Positions 35,498 to 49,000 of a stretch of 64,000 bases of DNA are shown here, in pieces. Position 1 is the stretch's first letter. Every line of letters starts with the position of its first letter. The position numbers were made by a program, and so were the translations under genes. The notes beneath the pieces are model-generated. The model worked only from the letters and a program-made list of their open reading frames with translations, was not told the origin of the DNA and made no database searches. Origin of the DNA: Phaseolus vulgaris (lineage: Eukaryota; Streptophyta; Magnoliopsida; Fabales; Fabaceae); NCBI RefSeq assembly GCF_000499845.2, contig NC_023757.2:7288118-7352117 (forward strand), given 5' to 3'.

Positions 35498-37461
35498 CTA
35501 ACTACACCACTACATATTCCAATATACCCCAGTAGTATAACCAATGTAATAACATACAATATTAAACCAAATAATAAAATAAAATAAAAAACTTTTCTTT
35601 CCTCCTCTCATTATTCAACTAACTCAAACAATATTTTTCTTTTGTTCTTTAAACAATCAATAAATAACAAGAAGAGTGTGAATGAAAATTTAAATATTTA
35701 AAATCTTACAACTTATCATCCACTTTGGACAATCCCTAAATAATCTTCCAAAGATTCCTTGAATTTTGAGACATTACAAACACTTTTAAACTTTTGCAAT
35801 AACACCTTTTCTACCTAGAAACAAGGGTGACCATCAACGAGTTCACAATTTCAAAGTGTATTAATCTTCAATTACGCATCGTCTTTGTTCTGATACCTTC
35901 ACTTCCATATACTTTGTCTTTCTCATAACAAATCCAACAAACCCTATTATATATAGATGTGAAAAAACAACACAAAATTCTCAATTAATAACACTACCGA
36001 AATTAAAATTATTTCTTTTTATTATTATATTTAAAAAAGAAATCATTCAATAATTATGGAATTAAGAATATATTTTAGCCTGATCATATATTTTAGTAAT
36101 ATCTTCTTCTCTACGTAATGATGCTATATTTAATTAATGTAGGATGTTGACTTATGTTTTAGTTGAGCCTTTTGTGGAACCTATACCTCAAAAAGCTAAA
36201 TTTGAGTTTAAATAAATTAATTTCAAATGAGGAAAAAAATGAGAAGAGAGTTGTTGAACTAATTCCTCCACCTGGACTCGTACGGCAGCAATTCACACGA
36301 GGTTAATAATGTCTTTTCCGTCCGAATTTTAATATAACTATTATTTTAGTACATGTGTAGGAGAAGGTAAACATTTTTTTATATAAATAAGATTCATCAT
36401 AAATAATTTTTAATTAAAAATTATATCATCATTATAATTATAATTTATATATTATAAAAAAATCATTGCATAACAATTAAATTTAAAAACAAAAAATTAT
36501 TCACTATATTAACTAAATTAGATAATATTTTAAAGACTCAAAGATTATTAGTATCTAAAATGATTTATATTGTTAACAAAAATTTATAAAATAGTTTTAT
36601 ATCTAAATCAGCTACCAAGATTTTAACTACTAATATTTTATATTATAAATTAGTTTTTAAAAAACTAATAAAGACTAATTTAAAATATAAAGTAGTAAAT
36701 ATCTAAAATCTTAGTAATTAATTATTAAATTTGTCAATTTTTATTAATAATAAAAATTATATTAAATACTAAAATAATTTTTTAGTTTATAAAATGATCT
36801 CTAATTTAATCAAATAATAACTAATTATTTTTATTTTTAAAATTAATTTTTATTTAATACTTTTTTAATGATAATAAATTAATTAATGTAAGATTTGAGA
36901 TTCAGAATAAATAATTTGTATTAGAATATTTAATTTAAGTTGATATTATTTGTTTAGGGTTTATTGTGATAAATCTACAGTATATTAATTAAATTGTTCT
37001 TTATGAATTTCCAAAAACCTAATAACAATGTAATGGATCACAAAGAACAATAGTATGACAGTGAATTTAATTGATTAGTTGAAGGATGCAAGTCCAACTT
37101 CCTTATAACTTCATATATTTGGTAATACTTTTTAATAGAAATTTAATGGGAAAATATTATCAATAGAAGACATAAGTATTAAAGAGAATTAAATGTATAA
37201 GAAATTTTACTATGTTTAGTCATTATGACCTGAGTGGGCACAAATCCTTTCCTTAAAAGTAATTGAAGAATTTGTAGCGCGTAAATCTCATTAACGAATA
37301 ATTTATTTTTTTTATCTTTTATAAGATTTTAAATATTAAGTGAAAAAACATCTCTTCTTTTTTTACAGATTGATTCTAGCTAACATTAGAGTTCACACAT
37401 CTTAAAGAGATCACATCCTCAACAATTTGGGATGAGAGTTGAAATGAATCATCATCATCAA

Positions 37462-37516
<55 letters not shown>

Positions 37517-38780
37517 CTTGTTAGGATACTTAAGGGAAAATATTAAAGAAAAACTCATATAAAAACTTGAATTCACCTTTAATCTAGAGATAATTAATTT
37601 TTAAATTTTTCATATATGGTTTATTTATATTTAATATAAAATTTTCATCTCATACTTAAAATTTTGACACTACCAAAAAGAGAGATACTAAATTTTTATC
37701 ATAAAAAAATTGTTAAATAAAATTAATTCTAAAAATAAAAAATAATTTTTATTATATTAATTAAGTTAAATATTATTTTATAAATTAAAAAATATCATTA
37801 AATAAATTATTAAATAAAAACTAATTTTAAAAAACAACAATAATTAATCACTATATTAATTAAATTAAATATTATTTTAATATATAAAATAATTTGTTTT
37901 ATTAATAGAATTTATAAATTAATTTTTTTGAATTGGTATCTATTGTTTTAACTATTATATTTTACTCTTATTTATCCGTTACGATCCGTGATTCTGAGAT
38001 ATTTTACACTTATTTATCCGTTACTTTTCGTGATTCTGACATTTTTTTCGTGATAAGAGTAATCTAATATTAATTGATTTTTTTCTGATTATGGAAAATA
38101 GTTTGCAGAATATATTTAAATGATTATTGTTCAATTGAATTGGTATTCTCAGCATGGTTGTCTCGTGCTAATGTGTTTTATTATTTTTAGTACAGATTAA
38201 AAAATATCATCTTTCTATTCTGACATCTTTTGGTACTTCTATTATTAGGAGTAATTTGATGTAAGTTTCTTTTCTTATTTTGTTAATATTCACTATATGT
38301 TAATGTGCTTTATGTTTATATATTTAATTTTATATTTACAGTTTTAATTGTCTTAGTGTCAACTATAAATTGTACCTGTAGAATATTTTCCATTTTTCTC
38401 TTGTAGCATATTTACATCTAAAAGCTTTGATAAACATTATTCTGAAACCTTATATTTTATTGTAAAAAACATTTAATTATAGAATGTATTATAAAGTGGG
38501 CTTATCAATGTATCTAATGGTCAATTCAGTGACTAAACGTATAATTGCTAATGTGTCGATGGTATCTTGACCTTTAAGTCTCTTTCCTTCAATGTTGATG
38601 CTCGGTTGATTGAGGTTACCTACAAAAGGTACTTTGACGCTCAAGTAAGTATTCTAGTTTAGGTGTGTTCTGGTAGAATATAAAAAACGTACCTTACGTA
38701 CTCCTCCACAGATGACTCTATTTATAGTATCGGTTTATGGTCCCAGACTCTGATGGATCGTATATCAGTTATTATTTGAC
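35498..38780. other. AT-rich intergenic DNA with degenerate CACTA-like remnants
   Basis: No gene is recognised. Segments 36470-36870 and 37670-37960 contain phrases of the type TAATTTAGTCAAT/TAATTATTTTT/AAAATTAATTTTTATTTAAT. These also make up the inside of the 207-bp CACTA miniature element at 1941-2147. The second segment begins CACTACCAAAAAGAG. These are probably decayed members of that family, without clear ends. Confidence 0.35.
37467..37514. repeat. (AT)n microsatellite
   Basis: About 24 uninterrupted AT dinucleotides within AT-rich intergenic DNA. Confidence 0.9.
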
Positions 38781-38786
38781 ATGCAT

Positions 38787-38912
38787 TGTGTGATGGAGAT
38801 CCCACATCGACTAGAGATTAAAGCATTTCATTGTATATAAGTGAGTGCAATCCTCAACCTATGAGTCGGTTTTATGGGGTTGAGTTAGGCTTAAAGTCCA
38901 CTTCTTGATATG
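38787..38912 (+). repeat. LTR-like sequence of a small retrotransposon
   Basis: The segment starts TGTGATGGAGATCCCACATC and continues CGACTAGAGATTAAAGC, with a GTATATAAGTG TATA-like box, then GGGGTTGAGTTAGGCTTAAA and GTCCACTTCTTGATA. This organisation matches a short LTR family that I recall as widespread in legumes. It looks like a solo copy. No perfect target duplication was found, so the ends are approximate. Confidence 0.5.
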
Positions 38913-39170
38913 AATCTTTCAGTTAATCTGTTTTAGCTGGTTTGTCGGAGATACTCCCGTGTATTTCGGTATGCACATTGACTCATTCAACACTACTTGT
39001 AACTGTTATTACTCATTGTATTATGTTCTTTGATTCAGACGATCACTATACGAACCAAAACTAGTCCGTCCGATACCGACCAGTACACTTAATAAATATA
39101 TTTTTATTTAAAGAACTAGGTCATTTCGTTAAATATTTTTTTTACTATAAAAACGAGACATCACAAGCTA

Positions 39171-39359
39171 TATTTTCCTATCTCAAAATGATTGTCACTT
39201 TTTCAATAAGTAAATTATTTTTTGTCTATGACAAAGGCAAATATTAGTGTAATTATTTGAAGTAAATTTAGAATAAAATATAATATTTTATTAAAATTAA
39301 AAAATGAATTTATTTTTGTAAAGACGAACACTACATTTGTTTTATAACGGAAGGAAGTA
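39171..39359. mobile_element. Possible Stowaway-like miniature element
   Basis: The right end reads TACTTCCTTCCGTTATAAAA on the minus strand, close to the Stowaway terminal signature. The left end TATTTTCCTATCTCAAAATG is a weaker match. TA dinucleotides flank both sides, as expected, but TA is common here. The size of about 190 bp fits. Confidence 0.35.
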
Positions 39360-40332
39360 TGTTTGTATACGTAATTTATCCGATAGATTGTTCTGTTGCT
39401 ACCAACCATCGGCTATTTGTTAGCATTGGACAATTTTATATAACTTTGGAATGCATTTCATATATATATATATATATATATAATAGACAAATAAACTATA
39501 AACATCACATAAAACGTGAAGTTTTAGATGTTTTGTTTTTATTATTATGGAAAAAACTTTTTTATAAACACTTATCATTAGCCAGTTTTTTTTTAAAGTT
39601 ATATTATTTCGTGTATAAGGTAATTTTGACTTTTGAAAAAAAAAACTGTTTTTATTTTATTTTATTTTTTCTTCTATACATATTTATAAAAAATTATCTT
39701 AATAAATTCATAATCACATCACGTAATGAATCACTCTTCTTATTAGTGTATATTTGGTTTTACATTAAATTCTCCATATTCATATTGAAATACTAATTAA
39801 CATCATTTTAATAGATTTCAGTATGTTTATAAGAATTGATTATGAATAAAAAATCAATTCCAAATTAAATTTTTTTAATAACTTTTGTATTGGACAGATG
39901 CAATTTGGAATATTTTCATTTTAAGATCTAATAGACCTCAGTCCAAGTAAGAAAAGAAAGAAGAAAAATTTAGATTATATCTCCTGCGTTACGAATATGG
40001 TAATATGCACAATAAATTATTATAAGACTGACTATTAATGAATTAAATAGTGTTCTAATAAAGAAGAATAAATCTCGAATAAAGCATACATTTCTAGTTA
40101 GAAATATAAGAATTTTTAATTGAATTTTTATATTCTCTTTTTTCAATCATGTGTTCCTTTTAAGCTTTGCCCGTTTTCTTCATCCTTTTTATCCAATCAT
40201 GTTTTTAGACTTTCATCCATATTAAAATGTTAATTTCTTATTTAAAGTAAATTTTTAATATTTAAACTATTATAATAATATGAAGAAAAAAAATTACTAT
40301 ATTTAATGTTTATTCTTAGTTAAGATTATCTC
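39360..40332. other. AT-rich intergenic DNA
   Basis: A short (TA)n tract lies at about 39459-39482. The long open frame on + at 39359-39796 is AT-driven, rich in Tyr, Phe and Ile, and starts inside the possible miniature element, so I do not treat it as a gene. Confidence 0.4.
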
Positions 40333-40508
40333 CTCATGACACTACAGTTCCAAGCCTTAGAGACTAACTAATCGGACTAGACCATGACACCACAATCCCC
40401 TATCCTTATACCAATGTCTTAAAGCCTAACTAATCGAACTTGATCTCATGACACCACAACTCCTAAGTCTTAGTCTCAAGTCTTAGAGGCTAACTAATCG
40501 GACATGAC
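40333..40508. repeat. Three tandem copies of a 60-65 bp unit
   Basis: The phrases CATGACACCACAAYYCC and TAACTAATCGGAC recur three times (about 40335-40380, 40383-40440, 40447-40508), separated by GTCTTARAGSCTAAC-type links. No open frame spans the array. Confidence 0.7.
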
Positions 40509-41879
40509 TTATTCTTATCTCGATCATAGTGCCTCATCATTGTTATAGTGGGTTATTGTTTCAAATGTTCAAAAAAGTTGTTAACTTCCACGTGTCAAAG
40601 ACTAGTTTTCTGGATTCAAAAATGTGGATAACGACATTTTACCTTTCCCGCTGTCCACGTGCCCTCCATTTCTAGTTTTTTCAACTTCCCCATCTTTACC
40701 TTTTGATGCAAACTGTTTCACATGCTTTGGTTGAGTTTGAACTGTGAATGATTGAGAGATTATGCAACTGAAGTGAATTGGAGGAGAAAGCACTGTATGG
40801 ATTTGTGAAAGTTGAATGATTTTGGTGCCAAAGTTCAGGAAAGAAGTTCGGTCAACTTCCTTAAGGTTCTTCACTAGGTTCTAAGAAACTTTAGCAAAGG
40901 AAAGATTAAGAAAGAATGATTTGTATTTAGAAATCTCATTCATTTAATTTCCAAATCTGAATACAAATGAGTGTTGATATATATTTATAGGCTAAGGTAG
41001 TGTGTGGAGAAAGCTACCAAACCCTATGCAAGTTAGGGTTAGGGTTAGGGTTTAAGAAACCCAGAGTGCCTTTTAGAATGTCTTATAAGAACTCTTGCTT
41101 GAGTTTTTTAAGAAAGAGTTTAGAAGTCCTCTAAATTATTTCTATTATATGTTAGAATTAGCCCAATATACAAGACAAACTTTTTATTATACTTTTTAAA
41201 AGTTTATACAGATTTTATACATTATAATATAAGAATATATTATGCAAATCTTGAAAATGACCTTTAATTTTAGTTGTATGTATGGTGGCTTGGGTAGTGA
41301 GGATGGTCCACCATCACTTTTCATTTCTTCTTTCACAACATCTGCACTCTTCATTCGCCTTCATATTCTTTTAAAAATAGAGTCTTTCTTCACCTTTTGT
41401 GCCTTCAAGTATGTTCCTTGCTTAACTTCTTGTATGTTTCTATTTTTAATTTTGATAGTCTTAATTTCCTTCCCTCTTTGTTTTATCTCGTGCATTGCAC
41501 TTCTTTTTCTGAACTTAAAATCTCTAAACAAACATCATAGGCATCTGTCAACGGAATTAATGACCAAGGGTTATTATCCCTCTTCCAGTCTTCCTATAAA
41601 TCATTCAAAGAAAAATTTATCAAAGTGCAAAAATCTTCTCAAAGTCCCCGATCTGTTATAGTGGTTCCATTATACTAGCCACGACACCCTTGAAGTCAAA
41701 CATCTTGTTTCCTTGAGGACTTGGGAAGTAGTGAACTAATTGATTGCAAAACACTCGACAAACTGGACATAATATTTGAAACTTATTGACAATCTACATT
41801 ACTATCTACACGTTTTGTTCTACTTATCTCTCATATTTTGTTTATCACTTACATTTTGTATATTGTTTCAAAAAATACC
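40509..41879. other. Intergenic DNA, possible LTR remnants
   Basis: Contains a short GGGTTA run (41034-41056) and a region at 40935-41170 that may be an LTR remnant, without defined ends. Open frames at 40602-40874 (-) and 41242-41661 (+) match no family I recognise. The 3' LTR of the Tat-type relic to the right would be expected in this interval. Confidence 0.35.
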
Positions 41880-42570
41880 ATGGCACTTAGGAGGGCAGAG
41901 ATGCTTCGTCGCATAAAAAATATTCAAGCCAAATAGAAGACGTCCATAATAAAATTGCCCATCGACCAATCACATCGATCTTGAGCACGAGGACACTCAT
42001 ATCCGACATTCCTTCTTCAATGAGTGGTGATAACACCCTCATAATGCAAAATTTAGCTCCATCTGAGACTTTAAATGGTTTGGTTTGGATGGTCAACTCC
42101 ACTCGCTCTAGAGAAGATCTCGACTAGTATCAACATCAACAACTAAAAAAGGAACTCAAAGAAGCTAACCTCAAGGTCATGCAACTGCAAGTGGTGTAGC
42201 GAAAAAGAAACTTGAGGAAGCAAACCTCAAGATTACCAAGTTGCAAACAATACTCTTGAAGGTCGTTCAAGACCGTAATGACCATTTCACCAAACTCCAA
42301 TGAACCTTAGAAGACTATGAAAGGCACCGTGATGAGCACCGAGAAGAGAAGGAAAGTTGAGGGGTCATATATAACATGTTGCAAAACAAGGTGAAAACTT
42401 TGGACAACGCACTTGACAAGGCAAAAGATGAAATTGCTCGTAGCTTCATGAAAGGTTTCAATAGGCGCTTAAACAATTTTTTGTTCTTCATCCCAACCTG
42501 GACCTATCCAACTTTGACCCCTTTAAAATTGTGGTGAACAAAACTATTTTTAATGAATAACTTATGTAAT
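41880..42570 (+). pseudogene. Antisense extra ORF of the Tat-type element, degenerate
   Basis: Starts ATGGCACTTAGGAGGGCAGA, giving MALRRAEMLRRIKNIQAK before an in-frame stop. Further on, in other frames, come charged heptad-like stretches (KKELKEANLKVMQLQ and similar, 42140-42370) and an ending close to FVLHPNLDLSNFDPFKIVV (42480-42540). It is opposite in direction to the pol fragments. This matches the description of extra ORFs in Tat-lineage elements. It is broken by several stops. Confidence 0.5.
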
Positions 42571-42869
42571 TTTTTATTTGCATATTTTTATATTTGACGG
42601 TGTATGCTGCAATGTCCAAAAGCACTCTTGATTATTTACTCATTTTGTTGTTCATCGAGCACTTTTGACATAATTAACTTCTGTAATTGATTTTTTTTGC
42701 TATTATGACGAATTCGTTAAGTGTCACCTTCGATAGTTACCGAGTACTCGATCTCATCTTAATGTGCACCAAATGTTTCTTTATGCTAGAAAATTTCCTT
42801 AATTGATTTTACCTATTACAACATAATTTTCCTGTTTTTTAATAAAATCAAATAAACCAAGTTAAAGTG

Positions 42870-43650
42870 ATTGACCAGAATCATGCCAAATGTATTAATT
42901 GGAATGTTTTTTCAGTTGAGTGTACCGAGTATTGGGCTTGACATCATGCCAAGTGCATTACTTGGGATGGTTTTTTAGTATAGTGGACCAAGAACCATGC
43001 CCAGTGCATTACTTAGGATGATTTTTTAGTCAAGTGGGCAGAGCATTGGAATCGACACCATGTCAAGTCAAGTGCATTACTTGGGATGATTTTTTAGTCA
43101 AGTGAATCGAGCATTGGACTCCACACCGTGCCAAGTGCATTGATGGGGATAGTTTTTCAGTTGAGTGGACCAATCATTGGGCTCAACAACATGTCAAGTG
43201 CATTACTTGGGATGATTTTTAGTCAAGTGGACCTAACATTGGGGCCGACACCATGCCAAATGCATTATTTAGGATGATTTTTACTCAAGTGGACCGAGCA
43301 TTGGGATCAACACCGTGCCAAATGTATTACTTGTGATGATTTCTTGTCAAGTGGACTGAGCATTGTGTTCGACACTATGCCAAGTACAATATTTGGGATG
43401 ATTTTTAATCAAGTGGACCAAACATTAAACTCGACACCATATCAAATGCATTACTTGGGATGATTTTTCAGTCGAGTGGACCGAGCATTGGGCTCGGCAC
43501 CAGCACTTGGGATGATTTTTAATCAAGTGGACCGAGCATTAGACTCGACACCATGCCAAATGCATTACTTGAGATGATTTTTAGTCAAGTGGACCGAGTA
43601 TTGGGTTCGACATCATTTCAAGTACATTACTTAGAATGGTTTTTTAGAAG
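42870..43650. repeat. Minisatellite, about 62-bp unit, about 12-13 copies
   Basis: The unit contains GCCAAGTGCATTACTTGGGA, then TGATTTTTAGTCAAGTGGAC and CGAGCATTGGGCTCGACACC. Copies are 80-95 percent alike by eye, with occasional deletions. The array lies directly 3' of the integrase of the minus-strand Tat-type element, where that lineage commonly carries tandem repeats. Confidence 0.9.
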
Positions 43651-43689
43651 TGCAAATGTACATTGAACTCATGTGCAAACATGATATAT

Positions 43690-44631
43690 TTCCTACTTGA
43701 TACTTTATCAGAAAATTAATAACATTACACAATCATAATCAACTAAAGTAAAAAAGGAAGACTTGCTATATTCCAAGTCCTTGGTATAAAACCTCCATGA
43801 AGAGATTCCAAATGATATTTCCCTCTTCCAATCACTTCGCCAACACGATAAGGTCCTATTGCAGCCAACTTGATGTCCAACTGAGCCTCCTCTGCTTTTT
43901 TTTAGCACTAAGTCACCTTCTCGGAGTTCTCTCGGGTTTTTCCTGCTTAAATATTTCGCTTCTATTTTTCGCTTTTGAGTGGCCTCTTGTAACCTTGCCT
44001 TGTTTCTTGTTTCATCGATTGTGTTGAGGGGGAAAAATCATCCTATGTCCAAAGCTCTTTCCGAAAAGTCCTCAAACCTTTTTGACAGTATGCATCGCTC
44101 CCATAAACTAATTAAAACAGAGTTCCTTTGTTGTCAATTGGATTGTAGTGTGATACGACCATACTATCTCCGAAAGAAACTCAAGCCACATCGTCTTTGC
44201 CGCTCCCACTTTCTTTCTTAATCTTTGTAATATCACCTTGTTTGCTGCCTCCACGTGACTGTGTGTTTGTAGGTGTTCTACCAAAGAGGAAAAACTGACA
44301 AATTCCATGGTTTCTACACATTTCTCATACTCTTCGACTCACAAATTGTGTTCCATTAACCTATATCAATTCTCTTGATACTCTGAATTTGCATATTACC
44401 GACTCTGAAATAAACCTTGCCACCTATTCCACAGTGATAGTAGTCAATGGCTCCACATTCGATAGCAACGATGAACTTCAATTGCCTAATAGAGATCAAG
44501 AATGGCCCGAGTATGTTGACTCTCCAACGGTGAAAAGGCCAAGGTGCCACCAAGGAGTATAAGCGTTCAGTCGGAGCCCATAATGTACTTTGCATGCATT
44601 TACATTTGTCGTACTTGTCGTTATCCCTCAA
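43690..44631 (-). pseudogene. Gypsy integrase fragments
   Basis: Minus-strand pieces show the start of the core domain (APWPFHRWRVNILGPF; catalytic Asp of the usual MDILGP replaced by Asn). Then comes a distal core with SLVEHLQTHSHVEAANKVIL where HPQTNGQAEAANK is usual, and WLEFLSEIVWSYHTT. A C-terminal piece is related to the usual PRTWNATHLK. The DDE catalytic set is damaged and frames are broken, so this is a relic. Confidence 0.75.
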
Positions 44632-45060
44632 AATGGCAAATCTAGCCCTGATTATTTTACCAGCTAGAGATCGTCCACCAATGTCACTTTAGGCTTTAGG
44701 GCCCCCTCATGCACTTCTTCTATAATTATGTCTACCTAAGGACTTTCCAGACATCTTAATAAGGACACCGAAAATCCCCTTCTGTAAAGTGTTCCCTGGA
44801 TCAACACATACCTTACAATGTTTTTTCGAAGAATTGATAAGTCTCGAGGATATGAAGGTTCTTCACCATTCTGCATTCATTTTACATATATATCCATCCA
44901 AGAACTTTACCTCATCCACGGTCACACTATAGATTCCAGACTTTAACCAAACATAAGTTTTTAATAGATCAGCCATTTGCCAGATACTTATTCCTGCCAA
45001 CAAATCTCGTACTTTTCGTGATTATCACTTTTGAAATGGACTCCCACTCCCACTAACGCT

Positions 45061-46054
45061 CCCTTTCACCATTGCAATACCCATCACTGGAATCAGATTC
45101 GTTCTAGGAAGACCCGAAGACTTGTTCCAACGTTGTCTTCTCCTCCCTCGTCTTTCTTTCTTCCACTTCTCTTCCCAATATAGTAGTAGCATCACGATAA
45201 AATCACCTTATATTAAAGTCCACTCTAGAATTCCATGTCACGTGACAGTTTTTAACACCATTTGTTGACAAGGATGTTTTACATTCATAAAGTGTAGGGA
45301 TGGATACAATAATAGTGTGAGGACAAAAACATTTAATCAACTATTATTTGTATAACACCTAAGTTTAATCTGTATCTTCCTCTTTGATAATATCATATCA
45401 TATTTTTTAACTAACATGAGAGAATTTAGATAAAAACTTACGGTAGTTTTGCTTCTAGCTGAATATTTTACGTTGGGGATCACATTTTTATTTTTATTTT
45501 TAGTGTAAATAGTATACCAAAAAGTTGTTGTTAAACCAAAACATCTCTCTTTATTTAGTAAGGCTATAAATTTAATTAGACCATACAATGAAATAAAAAA
45601 TCAGTAGATGGAACATGCATTACAAGAGTAGTATGTGATTGAATCATTGTCATTGCAGCCACTACAATTTCTGAGAATCCTTGGGCAGTGGGATCAAAGA
45701 GTTGCATGATAGCGATCTTTGAGCCAATCCAACTGCACTATGATTTGCTTAGTCATCCTCAAATAGACTGATTTCTCCTTCATGAAGGTCAGTTTAGATA
45801 GGGCAAACCACTCAAAATCACCATATGAACTTTGTACATCGTGATGATGATTATTCAAGCAGTTAGCTTTCCTTCATGACGCTTGAATATCAGTATTGTA
45901 CCTTGTTTTTTATATTGTTTTATACTTGATCATCAAGCTGTAGATACATACACACTGCCGTATCCAATAGTTTATATAGACAATTTTACAAAACCAAAGA
46001 GCTTGATGCTAAATTCAACAGGCAATTTGCAATAACAAACGATGGAAGACAGAT
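45061..46054. other. Intergenic DNA 3' of the permuted papain-like gene
   Basis: No second gene is recognised. The stretch 45600-46054 is less AT-rich than its neighbour and probably includes the 3' UTR of the minus-strand gene, whose stop lies at 46055. Confidence 0.4.
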
Positions 46055-49000
46055 CTAACATTGAGAAGGCCTATCATAAATTGGAGGAAGAGAAGGGCAG
46101 TACTCATTCATGTTGGCATATGGTTCCAAGGTGTTGTAGCCAGGCAGTTCCATCCTATATTCACCAAGAATCTGGCAGAATGAAAGCTGGTCATTCTCAT
46201 TGTTGCACCATCTTGGTAGGCGTGTTTGGTTGTCCTCAAAAATTCTGAGCATGTATGCATCACGAATCTGCAAATAACACGACAGAAGCATAAGAAAAGG
46301 TGATTATAATTCTTAAGATTCGAGCATTTAGGGAGACATCATGACTTACTGTGAACTCAGTTACTTGAATGGAACTAGAAACGGGACCAAAAACTCCAGC
46401 CTCTTTATACATTGATAGGATAAATGCAACACAAGTTGTTGACTTCCCATCACTGTATACCCATTCATCTTGTTCAGGAATAGTGAGTAGTTCATCGAAA
46501 GGTATCCCACGCTTCTCAGTCTCTACTATAATATCATGCAAATCCAAACCCTGAATGCAAATAAAAATGAGACATCCAATCCAATTTCTTACGAAAAAGG
46601 CAAACAGATTATAGTTCAGAAAAATAAGCCGTTGTGATAATTAAACTAATTGAATATTTCAGTGGAATTTGACCATGAGCGGCTATATAATCATTTAATT
46701 CTCAGTAAGAGCAACACAAAGTTGCAAGAACTTCATTCAAATCAGCGTCCTAAAAGATTAAGATGTAAACCATACATAATCCTCCTTTGACAATTTTTTA
46801 AACATGCAAATATATACAATTAAATATTTTTATGTAATTTCACATAACATGTATCCGTCAGCTGGGGTAGGGTACCTTACTACCCATTTCTCCTTGCTTA
46901 TAAGCGGGTAACAAGCTTTTATTTTTACCTGCGACTATCAATGGGTATGGACTGTTATATCATCTCTTATCATAGAACAATCTAGCATTCGAGATACCTC
47001 TTGAAGTACGGAACTCTGAAAGGCGTGTAGAAATTTCCATCTTGAATCTATTGAGATTATAGAATAGCAATAGAAACAAACTTTGAAGTCATTGGCAAAC
47101 CTAAATCTAGAGAAAAGGTCAAGTTCTGGTAGTCCCATAAAGTAAAAGAAATTAGAGAAAGACTACAATTTGGTCCATTTGATTGGCAGATAACTGTCAG
47201 ATTGTTAAGGACAATTCTTTTTTCTTGGAGGATTACTTGTCCTTCCCTCCTAATTTTTCCCGTCTTAAAGAACTTCTTCTCTTATTTAGGTGCGAATAAT
47301 AGAAGCAAAGAGTACATATATTTAGAGCAAATTCATACTCCTCATCCCACAGAAAAGTTTTGAACCAAGACTTACCTCAGTCCCTAACCGCTTATTCAAT
47401 GCTTCATTCCACATATTAGCAGAATATGCTGGCTGCAATCTAGTCCACATAGACATGACAGAAATTACCTGCACGGAGAACATGCCATTCAGAATCAGAC
47501 TTCCTTTCACTCAAATCTGAACCAACAAGCTTAAAAATAAATAAATAAAAAGCATGCTAATTTTGTGTCCTTTCTATGAAAAAGGAAGGGGCAGAGGAAG
47601 AGTAGATATTTATTGCCTCATGCACTGCTCGGTTAAGCAAGAACCCTTTCTCTAGTTAGAGAAAAGGCAAGCATGTATATATCACCACAAAAGCACCAAG
47701 TATTAACATCACCAAAATCCTTGATGCTAGCATAATAGTCCGTCCATAATTCTATCCTATTCATCAATCAGTAATGGTATGCTGATTTCTAAAGCCATAC
47801 ACACTAACTATTCTCCCCTATGCCGTTTCTCATTTTAAGGTTTAAATTATCATTTAGCAAACATTCAAACTTAAATCACTTCATAAGATATGTACAATTG
47901 TCTACAAGAAAAACAGCATGTTGTTAATACAATTTCTGGTTCTATTGTATACTTCTGAATATGATATATTAAATGAATACGTAACTAGGAAAAAGTTTAC
48001 TACCAAGTGAGCATCGAGAGGTGGAGGATAGTTGTCAGCTACAGTGTCAATCCAACTGAATATCATATTGTGATAACCATATGGCTTGCCAGACATGCTC
48101 CGGGCATACTCCCATGCTGCAGTGTTGTTAAATTTTGCACGTATTTCCTGATGCAGGGGAAGCAAGGCTATCTGTGGATTGGAATTATCTTTAAGAGCCA
48201 ATTCCCACCATTCTTCCCAAGGAATTACCGCTATTATTTCTTCACCCTGCACAGAGACACATTACGATGCTGTGATCAATTAAAATAGAACATACCTAAC
48301 CACACCCAACAACCATGAAGACAAATACAAAATTTCCGTTCATCAAGCATTACACCATTACATGAAATAATGTTGAAAGTAAAAAGAATGAAATTTTATA
48401 CCTTTTCATTCTCATGCCCTGATTCACCAACCCATAAATTCCCCAATTCATCCTTCAAGCAAACTGCAGTATGACCAGCAAATGAACCAGTCACCCACTT
48501 TTCTAACGTCTCAAAACCTCCCCACCTACCCCGGATCTTTGACACCGCTAAGAAATCTCCAGAATGAACATCCGCAGGATCTATATATGCACGCCAAGGT
48601 TGGCTGCGTTTCTCAAATGTAGCCCCCATGTGCTTCTTCAGGAAATCCAGGTTGGCATTCTGACCCCAACCGGTGTTTGAGAACAAAGGCAAAACATCAA
48701 TCAGAGAAAGCATTGTTCCCAGCATCCCAGATGGCATGAGAAACACAGAAACCCCATGCTGCTTCACCTGTTTGATTCAGCAAGATATTAAGAACTTTCA
48801 TACAGGTTTACAACTACAAGACGGACTCGTACAGCATTGAGAGCCAATAACAACAAAGCTAAAACCAACATTACATATTCCAATTCTGCAGGCTCTTCCC
48901 AGGAATCAAACTTCAAGGTATGTTCCCGCGAAGAGAAGTAGTAGTCCCACGTAATCCTGTAGGGGGTTGCAAAGACATATAGATCCATGCAGGTCCAGCT

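Larger units (their letters stand above)
41880..45060 (-). mobile_element. Ty3/gypsy relic, apparent Tat lineage
   Basis: On the minus strand the order is the end of RNase H and the integrase N-terminal region (about 45060-44640, with GGRSLAGKIIRA), integrase core fragments (44631-44356 and 44308-44108), an integrase C-terminal segment (about 43880-43790, with an IPRTWN-like motif), a tandem array (42870-43650), and an ORF in the opposite orientation (41880-42570). In Tat-lineage elements (Ogre, Retand) the region between pol and the 3' LTR is known to carry tandem repeats and extra, often antisense, ORFs, which fits well. Many stops and frame changes show it is inactive. I could not place either LTR. 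Confidence 0.7.

Noticed and set aside
39359..39796. 145-residue open frame on +
   Set aside because: AT-driven composition (Phe, Ile, Tyr, Lys runs), includes a (TA)n tract coding a Tyr-Ile run, and begins inside a possible miniature transposon. No domain is visible.
40602..40874. 90-residue open frame on -
   Set aside because: No recognised domain, no splice partners or neighbours to support it. It may be part of a repeat. Kept out as unsupported.
41242..41661. 139-residue open frame on +
   Set aside because: Hydrophobic and Phe/Leu-rich, with no family resemblance, in a region where the Tat-type element's LTR is expected.
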